Positions 40,794 through 49,855 are shown, counted from the first letter of the stretch. The stretch: DNA of 64,000 nt from JAXDBM01 sp963709485 (GCA_963709485.1 CAVPWE010000004.1:24397-88396), one strand, 5' to 3'. Numbers and translations: made by a program. Notes: a model not told the origin generated them from the letters alone.

Positions 40794-41309
40794 TCACCCC
40801 TTCTGCTCTTCGTAGCGGGCCAAGGTGAAGAGCATGTCCGCCAGGCGGTTCAGGTACTGGTGGATGAAATCGTTATTCATCAGTTTTTCCTTTTTCAGCC
40901 TGGCCGCCTTTCTCTCCGCCCGCCGGATGACGGTCCGGCCCACGTCGATCTGCGCCGACGCCACGGATTCACCCGGGTAAATGAACTCGTTTTTCAGAGT
41001 GACTTCCTGCTGCAGCGCGTCGATCAGGTTTTCGATGCGCCGGACTTCCGGATCGCCGATCCGCAGGGTCAGCTTGGAGATGTCCTCGGGAAGCGTTGAA
41101 AGCTCCGCTCCCAGGGTCAGCAGATCTTTCTGGACGCCGAGCAGGATGTCTTTCACACGGCCGTTTTTCGTCATCGCCCGGGCCACGCCCAGGATGGAGC
41201 TCGCTTCATCGAGGGTGCCGTAGGTGTCCGGTCTCGGATCGAATTTCGGAACCCGCTGTCCGCCGAGCAGGCTCGTTTCTCCCTTGTCCCCTTTTTTGGA
41301 AAATTTCAT
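40794..41309 (-). CDS. cob(I)yrinic acid a,c-diamide adenosyltransferase (PduO type)
   Basis: A 171-residue ATP:cob(I)alamin adenosyltransferase of the PduO/EutT-like family. The N-terminal KKGDKGETSLLGGQRVPKFDPRPDTYGTLDEASSILG and the C-terminal YPGESVASAQIDVGRTVIRRAERKA, FIHQYLNRLADMLFTLARYEE are diagnostic. It makes adenosylcobalamin, needed by the B12-dependent ribonucleotide reductase and mutases. Its ATG overlaps the end of the phosphorylase gene (ATGA), so the two are translated together. Confidence 0.93.
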   Translation of the reverse strand: MKFSKKGDKGETSLLGGQRVPKFDPRPDTYGTLDEASSILGVARAMTKNGRVKDILLGVQKDLLTLGAELSTLPEDISKLTLRIGDPEVRRIENLIDALQQEVTLKNEFIYPGESVASAQIDVGRTVIRRAERKAARLKKEKLMNNDFIHQYLNRLADMLFTLARYEEQKG

Positions 41310-42019
41310 GATGCGCTCCTCTCGAGGTATTTAAGAATGATGCTGATGATCGCGTCCGTGTTCCTGCGGGCATGCCGGAGAATCGTCTCGATGGTAAGCT
41401 TCACCTCGCCGATGCCGTGGGCGTAATTGTCCACGGAGCAGATCGAGGCATAGGGCAGCCCCAGTTCCTGGGCAATCACGGCCTCGCTGGCCATGGTCAT
41501 TCCCACGATGTCCGCCATCTGCGAGATGGCCGCAATTTCGGCCCGTGTTTCGAGTCTCGGTCCCCGCGTCTGCCAGTACACGCCGCCGTCGATAACCTCG
41601 ATGCCGCCGTGACGGGCGGCCTCGATGCATTTCTGCCGCAGGCCCTCATGAAGCAGGGGGGTGATGTGAACGGGTTTCGTATCGAAAACCGTCGGTCCCC
41701 CGTAGAGCAGAATGAAGTCGTCGGGAACGACGATGGTGCCCGGTTTCAGCCTCTTTTTCAGGGAGCCGGTTGAATTGATGCCGATGACTTCGTCAACGCC
41801 CAGGTCCTTCAATGCCTTCAGATTGGCCGGGTGGTTGATCCGGTGGGGCAGGATATGGCGGCTCGCGTCCCGGCCGTGACGGGGAATGAAAGCAATCTCC
41901 CGGGACAGCAGGACCAGGGCTTCTCCGAATTCGTTTTGCACGGTTCTTTCCTCGAGGTCCGTGAAAAACCCTTTTCCCTGCAGGGCCAATGTGCCCGAGA
42001 TGATGCCCAGAAGTCCCAT
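41306..42019 (-). CDS. S-methyl-5'-thioadenosine/thioinosine phosphorylase family protein
   Basis: A 237-residue PNP-family phosphorylase. Typical sequences are FIPRHGRDASRHILPHRINHPANLKALKDLGVDEVIGINSTGSL, QTRGPRLETRAEI and GMTMASEAVIAQELGLPYASICSVDNYAHG. These enzymes cleave the glycosidic bond of methylthioadenosine, made from SAM-using radical or polyamine enzymes, with phosphate. Whether adenosine or inosine form is used cannot be settled here. The start is the ATG at 42019 after CCGGAGA. A good promoter is at 42054-42082. Co-translated with the adenosyltransferase. Confidence 0.9.
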   Translation of the reverse strand: MGLLGIISGTLALQGKGFFTDLEERTVQNEFGEALVLLSREIAFIPRHGRDASRHILPHRINHPANLKALKDLGVDEVIGINSTGSLKKRLKPGTIVVPDDFILLYGGPTVFDTKPVHITPLLHEGLRQKCIEAARHGGIEVIDGGVYWQTRGPRLETRAEIAAISQMADIVGMTMASEAVIAQELGLPYASICSVDNYAHGIGEVKLTIETILRHARRNTDAIISIILKYLERSAS

Positions 42020-42053
42020 GGAATCTCCGGAGAGGTGAAATCGGTTGAACGCG

Positions 42054-42082
42054 CTTATATCAGATTGACGCGGATCTGTCAA
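42054..42082 (-). promoter_or_regulatory. sigma-70 promoter of the phosphorylase-adenosyltransferase operon
   Basis: TTGACA (42082-42077) and TATAAG (42059-42054) are exactly 17 bases apart on the minus strand, about 35 bases before the start codon. Confidence 0.8.
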
Positions 42083-42101
42083 AAAGAGGGATCAATTTGA
42101 T

Positions 42102-42131
42102 TTGACATGCATCGTCCGGGTGTGGCATAGT
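42102..42131 (+). promoter_or_regulatory. sigma-70 promoter of the thioredoxin-bamD operon
   Basis: TTGACA (42102-42107) and CATAGT (42126-42131) are 18 bases apart on the plus strand, 33 bases before the thioredoxin start. It is divergent from the promoter at 42054-42082. Confidence 0.6.
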
Positions 42132-42164
42132 CCGACGCCAGACCATGAAAGGAGGACTTGGAGA

Positions 42165-42497
42165 ATGGGAAAGGAAGGTTCTCTCGTCCACGTCAATGAC
42201 ACTGATTTTGAAAAGGAAATTCTGAAATCGGAGCAGCCCGCTCTGGTTGATTTCTGGGCTCCCTGGTGCGGTCCCTGCAAGGCGATCGGTCCGATCGTGG
42301 AGGAACTCTCCGGTTCCTATGCGGGCCGGGTCAAGATGGCCAAGATGAATGTGGACGACAATCCCAAGACATCCGCCGCCTACGGGATCAGAAGCATTCC
42401 CACCCTCCTGCTGTTCAAGGGCGGCAAGGTTCTGGACACGCTCATCGGTCTTGCTTCCCGGGAGCGCCTGGAAGATTTCATAAAAAAAGGCTTATGA
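42165..42497 (+). CDS. thioredoxin
   Basis: A 110-residue thioredoxin with the active site WCGPCK at residues 34-39 and the usual cis-Pro segment GIRSIPTLLLFKGG. It reduces disulfides in the cytosol. The ATG at 42165 follows AAGGAGG. Its stop overlaps an ATG of the downstream lipoprotein frame, so both are in one operon. Confidence 0.95.
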   Translation: MGKEGSLVHVNDTDFEKEILKSEQPALVDFWAPWCGPCKAIGPIVEELSGSYAGRVKMAKMNVDDNPKTSAAYGIRSIPTLLLFKGGKVLDTLIGLASRERLEDFIKKGL

Positions 42498-42511
42498 TCC
42501 GGAGAAGACAA

Positions 42512-43258
42512 ATGATGGTCCGCAAAGCCGCCCTTCCGGTGCTTGTCGTCATGGTGCTGTTCCTGTCCGGCTGCGGCTGGTGGGCGGAAGTCAAGGAATG
42601 GTGGCGTCCCTCCGATATGGCCCGGGCGACGCCGGAAGGCCTGTATCAGAAGGGGGCCCGGGAATATCAGGACGGCCGCTACAAGAAAGCCATCGAATCC
42701 TTCCAACGGGTGAAGGAAAGATATCCGCTGAACCCGATGGCCATTCTGGCGGAGCTCGGCATTGCCGATTCCCACTACAGCGACAAGGAATATGCGGAAG
42801 CGGAGATCGCCTACGGGGACTTCATCAATCTGCATCCGACGAACGAAAATCTGCCCTATGCCATGTATCAGCTGGGCATGTGCCATTTCAACCAGATCGG
42901 ATCCATCGACCGGGACCAGACGGAGACGATTAAGGCAAAGAAAGAGTTTGAGAAGCTGGTGGCCCGCTATCCGAACAGCAAGTTTGCGCTCCTGGCGGAA
43001 CAGAATATTCTGGCATGCAGGAAAAAGCTCGCCGAAAAGGAATTCTACGTGGCGCAATTCTATTTCAAGATGAAGAAATACAAGGCGGCCCTGGGCCGGT
43101 TCGAAGAAATCGCGAAGAATTACGCCGGCGCGGGACAGGATTACAAGATCGAATACTTCATCGGGGAGACGAAAAAGCGGCTGGCCGAGGAACAGGCAAA
43201 AAAGGTCCCCGAGGCTGAAAACACGGTCGCGCAGACGAAAGATCCGACGAAGAAATGA
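42512..43258 (+). CDS. bamD: outer-membrane assembly lipoprotein BamD
   Basis: A 248-residue lipoprotein with a lipobox LVVMVLFLSGC near residue 20. The following TPR-like repeats are typical of BamD/YfiO: GLYQKGAREYQDGRYKKAIESFQRVKERYPLNPMAILAELGIADSHY, YAMYQLGMCHFNQI and AEKEFYVAQFYFKMKKYKAALGRFEEI. It supports BamA in inserting outer-membrane proteins. The start at 42512 has GGAGAAG 7 bases ahead; an ATG at 42494 overlapping thioredoxin is less likely. It is co-transcribed with thioredoxin. Confidence 0.93.
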   Translation: MMVRKAALPVLVVMVLFLSGCGWWAEVKEWWRPSDMARATPEGLYQKGAREYQDGRYKKAIESFQRVKERYPLNPMAILAELGIADSHYSDKEYAEAEIAYGDFINLHPTNENLPYAMYQLGMCHFNQIGSIDRDQTETIKAKKEFEKLVARYPNSKFALLAEQNILACRKKLAEKEFYVAQFYFKMKKYKAALGRFEEIAKNYAGAGQDYKIEYFIGETKKRLAEEQAKKVPEAENTVAQTKDPTKK

Positions 43259-44833
43259 TCACGGATCCAGGCCCCTGATTCGCGCCGCCACAGCCTGCGC
43301 AACGGTTTCCGGGGGAAGGGATGTGTCGGCGATCAGATGCGACGGGCCTTCGCTTTCGGTGATTTTCTCGAAATCGCTTTTCTGGGCCTCAAAGATTTCC
43401 CACCGCCCGTCCGACGCTTCCGACCGGTCCGCAAGCCTTTTTTCCAGGCGTTTCCGGATCACGGGTTCGGGGCAGACGCACTCGACAACAAAGAAATCCG
43501 CAAGGCATTGCCCGGCAACGGCCCGGGCCTGCTCCCGGTCCCGGCGCTTCTTGAACGATGCGTCGATGATCACCGCCTTTCCCTTCCGCAGATTCATCCC
43601 GGCCTGCTCCAGGGCTTTTTCGTAGGTCTTTTCCGATATCCCTTCCGCGTATATGCCGCGGCCGAAATCCTCGAAGCGCCGCTCCCGGGGCGAAAGGTGC
43701 TGCAATTCCTTGCGAAGGACGTCCATCCGGATGACTTCCGCGCCGAGACGGGGGGCCAGGTGTCTTGCCAGCACGCTCTTGCCGGTGCCCATCAGGCCGG
43801 CCACGAGGATCAGCGCCGGTTTTTCCAGTCGGGCGGCGCAGGTGCAGGCGAGGTCGAAGTACTTTGCGGCGATCCGGACGGCCTCGTCCCGGTCCTCCGT
43901 CCGGATGGCCTTGTCGTTCGTCCGGAAGCCGACCACCTTGCCCCTCACATAGGCGTAGTAGCACTTGTAAAAGTTGAGCAGCGTCCGGATCTCCCGATCG
44001 CCGGACTCCCGAATGTAGGCGTCCACGAAGCGCTCGCCGTATTCCGGATAACCGTTGTAATCCAGGTCCATGGCCAGGAATGCGACTTCGGCGGCGACGT
44101 CCTCGTAGCGGAACCGCTCGTTGAATTCAATGCAGTCGAAAATCTGAATATCGTCGGCCACCACGATGTGCTCCATATGGAGGTCGCCGTGGCAGTCCCT
44201 GATTTTGTGGTCGGCCACCCTTTTTTCCAGGAGGCCCCTCCTGCCCTCGATGAAGTTCAGGCTGTAGGCTCTGATGAAGCGGTATTGAGATTCCGAAAGG
44301 GTCACCCCGGCATAGGCGGCGGTCTGCTCGAAATTCTCCTCATGGTTGCGGCGAATGGTTTCCACGCCGCCGATCCGGTCGATCTCGCCGCCGGTGGCGG
44401 CCTGCCGGTGGAAGTCCGCGAGCCGGACGGCGATCCGGTCCATCATGGACAAATCCGCTTCCCCCGACGCCAGCAGTTTTTTGAGCATCCGCTCCTGCGG
44501 CAGCCTCTTCATCCGGACGGCGTACTCGACGGTGCGGCCGCCCGTTTCCAGGGACAGGCGCCCGTCGGCATTTTCCCGGACGGCCGCGACATCGAGATAG
44601 GTGTCCGGCGCCAGCCGCCTGTTCAGGCGCACTTCCTCGTCACAGTGATGTTTCCGCTTCTCCAGGCTCGTGAAGTCGAGGAATCCGAAATCGACCGATT
44701 TCTTGACTTTATAGACGACATCGCCGGCGATGAAGATGAAGGAGATGTGCGTCTGCAGGACTTCCACGGTTTCCGGCCGGTGAGGGTAGAATTCCGGCCT
44801 GGACATGGATTCAAGCAGTTTCGAATGGGTCAT
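43259..44833 (-). CDS. fused aminoglycoside phosphotransferase-like / P-loop kinase protein
   Basis: A 524-residue protein with two parts. Residues 1-330 resemble an APH-type kinase fold: HISFIFIAGDVVYKVKKSVDFGFLDF, the catalytic loop IRDCHGDLHMEHIVVADDIQIFDCIEFN and VAFLAMDLDYNGY. Residues 340-500 are a gluconate-kinase-like P-loop: LILVAGLMGTGKSVLARHLAP (Walker A) and GKAVIIDASFKKRRDREQA. The fusion is widespread but its substrate is not known. Its ATG overlaps the rlmN stop (ATGA), and AAGGAG precedes it. Confidence 0.88.
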   Translation of the reverse strand: MTHSKLLESMSRPEFYPHRPETVEVLQTHISFIFIAGDVVYKVKKSVDFGFLDFTSLEKRKHHCDEEVRLNRRLAPDTYLDVAAVRENADGRLSLETGGRTVEYAVRMKRLPQERMLKKLLASGEADLSMMDRIAVRLADFHRQAATGGEIDRIGGVETIRRNHEENFEQTAAYAGVTLSESQYRFIRAYSLNFIEGRRGLLEKRVADHKIRDCHGDLHMEHIVVADDIQIFDCIEFNERFRYEDVAAEVAFLAMDLDYNGYPEYGERFVDAYIRESGDREIRTLLNFYKCYYAYVRGKVVGFRTNDKAIRTEDRDEAVRIAAKYFDLACTCAARLEKPALILVAGLMGTGKSVLARHLAPRLGAEVIRMDVLRKELQHLSPRERRFEDFGRGIYAEGISEKTYEKALEQAGMNLRKGKAVIIDASFKKRRDREQARAVAGQCLADFFVVECVCPEPVIRKRLEKRLADRSEASDGRWEIFEAQKSDFEKITESEGPSHLIADTSLPPETVAQAVAARIRGLDP

Positions 44834-45942
44834 GGGGCGTCTCCTTGCGGGTCGGTTTTCCGGCCGCTGAGCTGGCCGCAGGCGGCCAGGATGTCGCTGC
44901 CCTTGCTGGTGCGGATCATGGCGGTGTAGTTGTGCCGCATCAGCGCCGCCTGAAAGGCTTTCATCCTTTCCGGCGGCGGGGTCTTGAAGGGCGATCCGGG
45001 GTATTCATTGAAGGCGATCAGGTTCAGCTTGCAGCGGATGTCCCGGAGCAGGCGGGCCACTTTTTCGGCATCTGCGGGGGAATCGTTCACGCCGGCCATG
45101 AGGATGTATTCAAAGGTGAGCATCCGCCGCCCCGGCATGGGATAATCGCGGCAGGCGGCCAGCAGGTCCTCCAGAGGGTATTTCCGGTTGACGGGCATCA
45201 GCTCGTCCCTCTTCTCGTTGTCCGGGGCGTTCAGGGACAGGGCCAGATTGATGCAGATGTCGCGACCGAGCTGCCGGATCATCGGCGCGATGCCGCAGGT
45301 GGACAGGGTGACTTTCCGGTTGGAAAAACCGATCCCGTAATCGGACGTGATGATGTTGACCGCCTTCAGGACATTCTGGTAATTGGCCAGCGGCTCGCCC
45401 ATGCCCATCAGGACGATGTTCCGGATGTCCGGCCCCTCGGGCAGGTTCCGCTGGAGCTGGATGATCTGACCGGTGAGTTCCGAGGGGAGGAGGTTCCGCT
45501 TCAGTCCGTCCCGGCCGGTCAGGCAGAACCGGCATCCCATGGCGCAGCCGGCCTGGGTGGAGATGCACACGGTCCAGTGATTCTTGCCCGGAATCAGCAC
45601 GCTTTCGATGTAAAGGCCGTCCTCCAGCCGGAAAAGAATCTTTCGAGTGGCATCGACGGAGGTCTGGACGGCTTCGATCGCGGGCAGACCGATTCTTGCC
45701 AGGCCGGCAAGCGTCAGCCGGAAATCCTTTGCCAGGTTGGTCATCTCCCCGAACGATGCGGCCCGGCGCTGATACAGCCACTTCATGATCTGCCTGGCCC
45801 GGTATTTTTCCTTGCCGAGGCCGGCGATGAAAGCCTCGGTTTCCTCCAGGGACAGGTCTCTCAGATTGGGCAGCCCGCTCGATACCGGAGCGGACCGGCC
45901 GCTTTCCTTTGGGGAACCGATTTCAGTCCTTCGGCTGGACAA
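44830..45942 (-). CDS. rlmN: 23S rRNA (adenine2503-C2)-methyltransferase RlmN
   Basis: A 370-residue radical-SAM methyltransferase acting on A2503 of 23S rRNA (and A37 of some tRNAs). The cluster motif is CAMGCRFCLTG, with a conserved Cys in STCGIAPMI and the methyl-carrier Cys in the C-terminal IRTSKGSDILAACGQL. The full frame opens at 45996, overlapping the upstream lipoprotein by 74 bases. The TTG at 45942 is chosen because GGGAGAG lies 8 bases before it, leaving a 20-base overlap. It is followed by the kinase fusion with a 4-base overlap. Confidence 0.93.
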   Translation of the reverse strand: MSSRRTEIGSPKESGRSAPVSSGLPNLRDLSLEETEAFIAGLGKEKYRARQIMKWLYQRRAASFGEMTNLAKDFRLTLAGLARIGLPAIEAVQTSVDATRKILFRLEDGLYIESVLIPGKNHWTVCISTQAGCAMGCRFCLTGRDGLKRNLLPSELTGQIIQLQRNLPEGPDIRNIVLMGMGEPLANYQNVLKAVNIITSDYGIGFSNRKVTLSTCGIAPMIRQLGRDICINLALSLNAPDNEKRDELMPVNRKYPLEDLLAACRDYPMPGRRMLTFEYILMAGVNDSPADAEKVARLLRDIRCKLNLIAFNEYPGSPFKTPPPERMKAFQAALMRHNYTAMIRTSKGSDILAACGQLSGRKTDPQGDAP

Positions 45943-46780
45943 TGATCGAAACTCTCCCGTCTTTGGCTGGTCCTTTCGACGTGCCGCTGTCTGCAACGGG
46001 CCTGCTTTCCCCGCAAGCCACGGCGGAAAGAAGGGCGGCGTCGATCCCGAGCTGCTCCAGGTGGCGGGTTACATTGACGGCCCTGGCCGCGGAAAACTCC
46101 CAGTGGGTTGCATATTGCTTTGCCGGCGCCCCGTTGCTCCTGACGTTATCCCTGTGGCCCTCGATGCGGATCAGCCGGTCCGAGGCGCTGTGGAGAACGG
46201 GGAATACCCGCTGCAGGAACACCGCCCCTTCCGGCTTGATCGTCGCTTCGCCGGGCGCAAAGAGGACCTCCTCGATCACATCGACGGTTACCTTTCCCTT
46301 GCGTTCCAGGATCGTCGCCTGTCCCTGGGCGATCTCCTCTTTCATGGCCTGCACCAGGTTTTCATAGGTTTTGCTGACCGTTTTCACGTCCTCGTCGCGG
46401 TCCCTGTCCTGCTTTACGAGGCGTTCCTGCAGGGAGTTGCTTTCCCTTGCCAGCGCGAACGTTTTTTCCCGCTGCTCGCCGAGCGCTTTCGATGCGCTGT
46501 CGGGTTTGGATTTCAAAATCCTGTCCAGCTCCCGGCGGTCCGCCTCGATCTTGTCCTTCTGGCTGGACAACCGGTTGAGGTCGTCGTCCAGTCTTTGCAA
46601 CCGCTCCTTCAGGGCGCCGTTTTCCGCTTTCAGTTCCTCATGATTTTTCTGAAGCGCCAGCAGCTCGCTCCTCAGTCCGTTGGCGTCCGCGACCTTCTTT
46701 TCAAAAACCCCGCTGGACACGCAGCCGCCGCACAGCAGCAGTGTCGGCAACAGGACCGTCAGTAAAAAAGCTCTTTTCAA
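45923..46780 (-). CDS. OmpA-family lipoprotein with coiled coil
   Basis: A 285-residue protein with a signal ending LLPTLLLCGGC, a lipobox-type Cys near residue 20. A long coiled coil follows (NGLRSELLALQKNHEELKAENGALKERLQRLDDDLNRLSSQKDKIEADRRELDRI). An OmpA-C domain ends the protein: FAPGEATIKPEGAVFLQRVFPVL, IRIEGHRDN and SAARAVNVTRHLEQLGI. It likely anchors the outer membrane to peptidoglycan. The start is a TTG at 46780, eight bases after AAAGGAG; the longer frame has no signal. It overlaps rlmN by 20 bases. Confidence 0.85.
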   Translation of the reverse strand: MKRAFLLTVLLPTLLLCGGCVSSGVFEKKVADANGLRSELLALQKNHEELKAENGALKERLQRLDDDLNRLSSQKDKIEADRRELDRILKSKPDSASKALGEQREKTFALARESNSLQERLVKQDRDRDEDVKTVSKTYENLVQAMKEEIAQGQATILERKGKVTVDVIEEVLFAPGEATIKPEGAVFLQRVFPVLHSASDRLIRIEGHRDNVRSNGAPAKQYATHWEFSAARAVNVTRHLEQLGIDAALLSAVACGESRPVADSGTSKGPAKDGRVSIIVQPKD

Positions 46781-46923
46781 GATCGGGTCTCCTTTGCATA
46801 TGTTTCCCCGCGACATGAAACGGACCGACCCCCCGGCGGATCGGCGGCGCGAGGATATAGAGGCCATGCGAATAAATCAACAGGAAAGTGCGGAAAAAGT
46901 TCCCTGTCCGGCCGGTCCCGCTG

Positions 46924-46956
46924 AAAAAAGAAATGGGACGTCATGACGTCCCATTT
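46924..46956 (-). terminator. rho-independent terminator after the NlpC/P60 gene
   Basis: A perfect 26-base palindrome (AAATGGGACGTCA/TGACGTCCCATTT) is followed on the minus strand by CTTTTTT. It lies 33 bases after the stop at 46989. Confidence 0.85.
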
Positions 46957-46988
46957 TCAGTATCCTGTCTTTGCGGGAGGCTGCGGGG

Positions 46989-47996
46989 CTAAGTGCCCTC
47001 GTCCAGGCTTTTCAGGCGGACCGCCTTGACGAAGTGCTTGTCATAGTAGGGCTTGTTCAGGGTGTCGACTTTAACAGCCCTGGATCGCCCGGCAGCCGCG
47101 TGGACAAATTCATCGTTGCCGATATAAATGCCGACATGCCCGAGAGCGCTGCGGCGGGTATTGAAAAACACGAGGTCCCCCGCCTCCAGATCGTTCCGGG
47201 CAATCCGTTTTCCCACTCTGGACTGCTCGCGGGCGGTCCGGGGAAGGCTGACGTTGAAAAATGCATAGATTTTCTTGACGAAGGCCGAGCAGTCCAAACC
47301 CCTCACCGAAGAGCCGCCCAAACGGTAGGGTGCGCCGAGGAATCCCATGGCCACCCGGACAAACAGTCTCCGCTCGTCCGGGCTGTTCCATTTTCCGAAC
47401 AGCGCCGCCGTCGTTTCCTTGTCCAATTCAACGGACGCCATGTCTTCTTCCGGAGATGCAAGATCGTCTTCCTCGAGTTCATCTCCTTCCATCGGCTCGC
47501 TCACATCGACTGTTTGGGGCTTCTCCGCCGCCGCGACTTCCCTCCGGACCTCCGGTTTCGACAAGGCGAGGCGCTGACCGATTTTCAGCCGGTTGGAGTG
47601 AAGATGGTTCGCCTTCATGATGTCGCTGACGGTGAGGCCGTTTTTCTTCGCGATGCTGTAGATGTTGTCGCCCTTCCTGACCACGTGTGTGGACAGGTTG
47701 GCGGACGGAATTTTCCGGCTGGTTTTTTCGGCTGTGATTCTGGGGTGGGCTGATTTGGCGGTTGCTGCGTTTGCGCGACCCGGAATGGTCAGGATCTGTC
47801 GGGGCTTCAGCGCGCTGCCCTGGAGACCGTTTGCCTGTTTCAAATCCTGCGTGCTGACGCCAAACTTTTTGGAGATTTTAACCAGGGTATCGCCGCGCTT
47901 GACACGATACTCCGCTGCAAATCCTTCCCGGCTGAGGCCGAATGACAAGAACAGGACAACAAGTCCCATCCACAGGAAAATCTGCCGTCTCATCAT
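46989..47996 (-). CDS. LysM-domain NlpC/P60 cell wall endopeptidase
   Basis: A 335-residue exported protein: signal peptide (FLWMGLVVLFLSFGLSREGFA), two LysM peptidoglycan-binding domains (YRVKRGDTLVKISKKFGVSTQDLKQANG and HVVRKGDNIYSIAKKNGLTVSDIMKAN), an acidic linker (EGDELEEDDLASPEED) and a C40 catalytic domain with Cys in GLDCSAFVKKIY and His in SALGHVGIYIG. It cleaves peptide stems of peptidoglycan. A single gene with a clear terminator; CAAGGAGG precedes the ATG pair. Confidence 0.93.
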   Translation of the reverse strand: MMRRQIFLWMGLVVLFLSFGLSREGFAAEYRVKRGDTLVKISKKFGVSTQDLKQANGLQGSALKPRQILTIPGRANAATAKSAHPRITAEKTSRKIPSANLSTHVVRKGDNIYSIAKKNGLTVSDIMKANHLHSNRLKIGQRLALSKPEVRREVAAAEKPQTVDVSEPMEGDELEEDDLASPEEDMASVELDKETTAALFGKWNSPDERRLFVRVAMGFLGAPYRLGGSSVRGLDCSAFVKKIYAFFNVSLPRTAREQSRVGKRIARNDLEAGDLVFFNTRRSALGHVGIYIGNDEFVHAAAGRSRAVKVDTLNKPYYDKHFVKAVRLKSLDEGT

Positions 47997-48296
47997 GAAG
48001 TACCTCCTTGCTTTTTCTTTCGGGGGCTACCCACTTCTGGGGCGGTGCACAGATTTTGACAATGGATGACAAACTGCACACAAAGAGCGAAGTCTGAACC
48101 TACAGGAAAAAACTGTCTGTCAAACCCCCCTCGAATTTTTTTACAATTCCTGGGAAAAAATATTGTAAAATCGCTTCGAGGGCGCAAAGGTCTCATGATA
48201 TGATGCCTCTGTCAAGCAAAAAAACGCCAAAAACGCCTTTTTTTTTGTAAATACTTATGAATATCAAATACATAATTAGAGGAGCGGCTTCTGTCC
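47997..48296. promoter_or_regulatory. divergent control region with a 9-bp inverted repeat
   Basis: This 300-base gap separates two divergent cell wall genes. The perfect inverted repeat TTTTACAAT (48139-48147) and ATTGTAAAA (48162-48170), 14 bases apart, could be an operator or a hairpin. An A/T-rich stretch near 48245-48275 (TTGTAA then TACATA about 18 bases later) may be the promoter of mtgA. The identity of any bound regulator is unknown. Confidence 0.45.
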
Positions 48297-49121
48297 ATGG
48301 TTAAAAAATGGTCTTTCTACATCATTTTGGCCATTCTGGTCTCATTTGCGGCAAGTATTTCATTTTATTTGATTTATCCTGATGTTGCCAAGCTCAGGAC
48401 CATCAACCCGAAGAAAACGGCCTTCATGGAGTACCGGGAAAAGGAATGGGCGAAGCAGGGCAAAAAGAAAAAGATCGTCCAGAAATGGGTGCCGCTTTCC
48501 CGGATCTCTCCGTATGTGGTCAAGGCGGTCATCATCGCCGAGGACGACAAATTCTGGTCCCATGAGGGTTTTGATTTCGAGGCCATGCAGAAGGCCCTTG
48601 AAAAGGACCTCAAGAGCAGGAAGTTCAAGGTCGGCGGGAGCACCATCAGCCAGCAGCTTGCCAAGAACCTTTATCTTTCACCGGCCCGGAATCCCGTCCG
48701 GAAGATCAGGGAAGCCATCCTGACATGGCGGCTCGAAAACAGCCTCTCCAAGAAGCGGATCATCGAGCTCTATCTGAATGTCGCCGAATGGGGCGACGGG
48801 ATATTCGGGATCGAAGCCGCCGCCCAGCGCCATTTCGGGAAGCCGGCGTTGGACCTGTCCGCCCGGGAGGCGGCGAAGCTGGCGACCGTGCTGCCGAACC
48901 CGCGCCGCTACAATCCCACCGGAACGGGCCGGTATGTGGAATACCGCTCCGAGCTGATCTACCAGATCATGGTCAGAAGGGGGATCGTGATCCCGGATTA
49001 TGAAGAAGTGGTCAATGAGCCCTCCGAAGAAATCCCGGAGGAGGCTGCGGCACTCGGGGAACCGACGCCGCCGGGACCGAAGCCGCCGGAAAAGGTCGTT
49101 CCGCCCGCCACGGAGCCCTGA
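48297..49121 (+). CDS. mtgA: monofunctional biosynthetic peptidoglycan transglycosylase
   Basis: A 274-residue inner-membrane glycosyltransferase (GT51) that polymerises lipid II. It has one N-terminal helix (FYIILAILVSFAASISFYLIY), the catalytic Glu82 in AVIIAEDDKFWSHEGFD, GGSTISQQLAKNLYLSPARNPVRK and RIIELYLNVAEWGDGIFGIEAAAQRHFG. No transpeptidase domain is present. The C-terminal tail is rich in Glu and Pro. GAGGAG precedes the ATG at a long spacing. The protease-like gene follows 8 bases later. Confidence 0.93.
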   Translation: MVKKWSFYIILAILVSFAASISFYLIYPDVAKLRTINPKKTAFMEYREKEWAKQGKKKKIVQKWVPLSRISPYVVKAVIIAEDDKFWSHEGFDFEAMQKALEKDLKSRKFKVGGSTISQQLAKNLYLSPARNPVRKIREAILTWRLENSLSKKRIIELYLNVAEWGDGIFGIEAAAQRHFGKPALDLSAREAAKLATVLPNPRRYNPTGTGRYVEYRSELIYQIMVRRGIVIPDYEEVVNEPSEEIPEEAAALGEPTPPGPKPPEKVVPPATEP

Positions 49122-49129
49122 AAAGCGCC

Positions 49130-49807
49130 ATGACCTACATCCTGATCCGAAGCCGAAAGAGAAAGCGGACGCTCTCCATCCAGATCGGAAGCGGGGGCTC
49201 CGTGCTGGTGCGGGTGCCGTACCGCACGCCGCAGCGTGATATTGACGGCTTCCTGGCGGAAAAAAAGCAGTGGGTGCAGAAAAAGATCGCCCGGGAGCTG
49301 GAGCGGCAGGGCGAAAAGCAGCACCGGATGTTCCGGCCGGGGGAGTCTTTCCTGTTTCTTGGCGAGCGCTTTCCCCTGCGCGTTAATGAGGAGCGGGGAG
49401 GGCCGGAAGCGCTGGCCTTCACGGGCCGCGAATTTGCCCTGAACGGCGACGCCCGTCCGGGGGCGCGGGCGCTCTTTTTCCTGTGGTATCGGAAGAAGGC
49501 GCAGGAATACATCCCGGAACGGGCCGATCATTACAGCCGGGCGCTCGGCCTGTCGCCCCGGGGCGTTGCCATCAGCCGGGCCCGCTGCCGCTGGGGTTCC
49601 TGTTCAGCCGATAACCGGCTGGCCTTCACCTGGCGGCTCATCATGGCCCCGCCCGCGGTGATCGATTACGTCGTCGTCCATGAGCTGGGGCACATGAAGA
49701 TCCGGAACCATTCCCGGGATTACTGGGAGTTTGTGGAAAGCGTCCTGCCCGATTACAGGAAGCGGCGGGACTGGCTGAAGGAAAAGGGCCATCTGCTGTC
49801 GATCTGA
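49130..49807 (+). CDS. YgjP-like zinc metallopeptidase (M48-type, DUF45)
   Basis: A 225-residue protein with the zinc motif HELGH (184-188) in VVVHELGHMKIRNHSRDYWEFV and the preceding RCRWGSCSADNRLAFTWRLIMAPPAVIDYV. The N-terminal RSRKRKRTLSIQIGSGGSVLVRVPYRTP is typical of the family. No signal peptide is seen, so it is probably cytosolic. It is often encoded near restriction or housekeeping genes; its substrates are not established. Second gene after mtgA. Confidence 0.87.
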   Translation: MTYILIRSRKRKRTLSIQIGSGGSVLVRVPYRTPQRDIDGFLAEKKQWVQKKIARELERQGEKQHRMFRPGESFLFLGERFPLRVNEERGGPEALAFTGREFALNGDARPGARALFFLWYRKKAQEYIPERADHYSRALGLSPRGVAISRARCRWGSCSADNRLAFTWRLIMAPPAVIDYVVVHELGHMKIRNHSRDYWEFVESVLPDYRKRRDWLKEKGHLLSI

Positions 49808-49855
49808 AGGAGGTTCTTTATAAACGGTTCTTGAAATGTGGAAAGGAGGTTGGCA

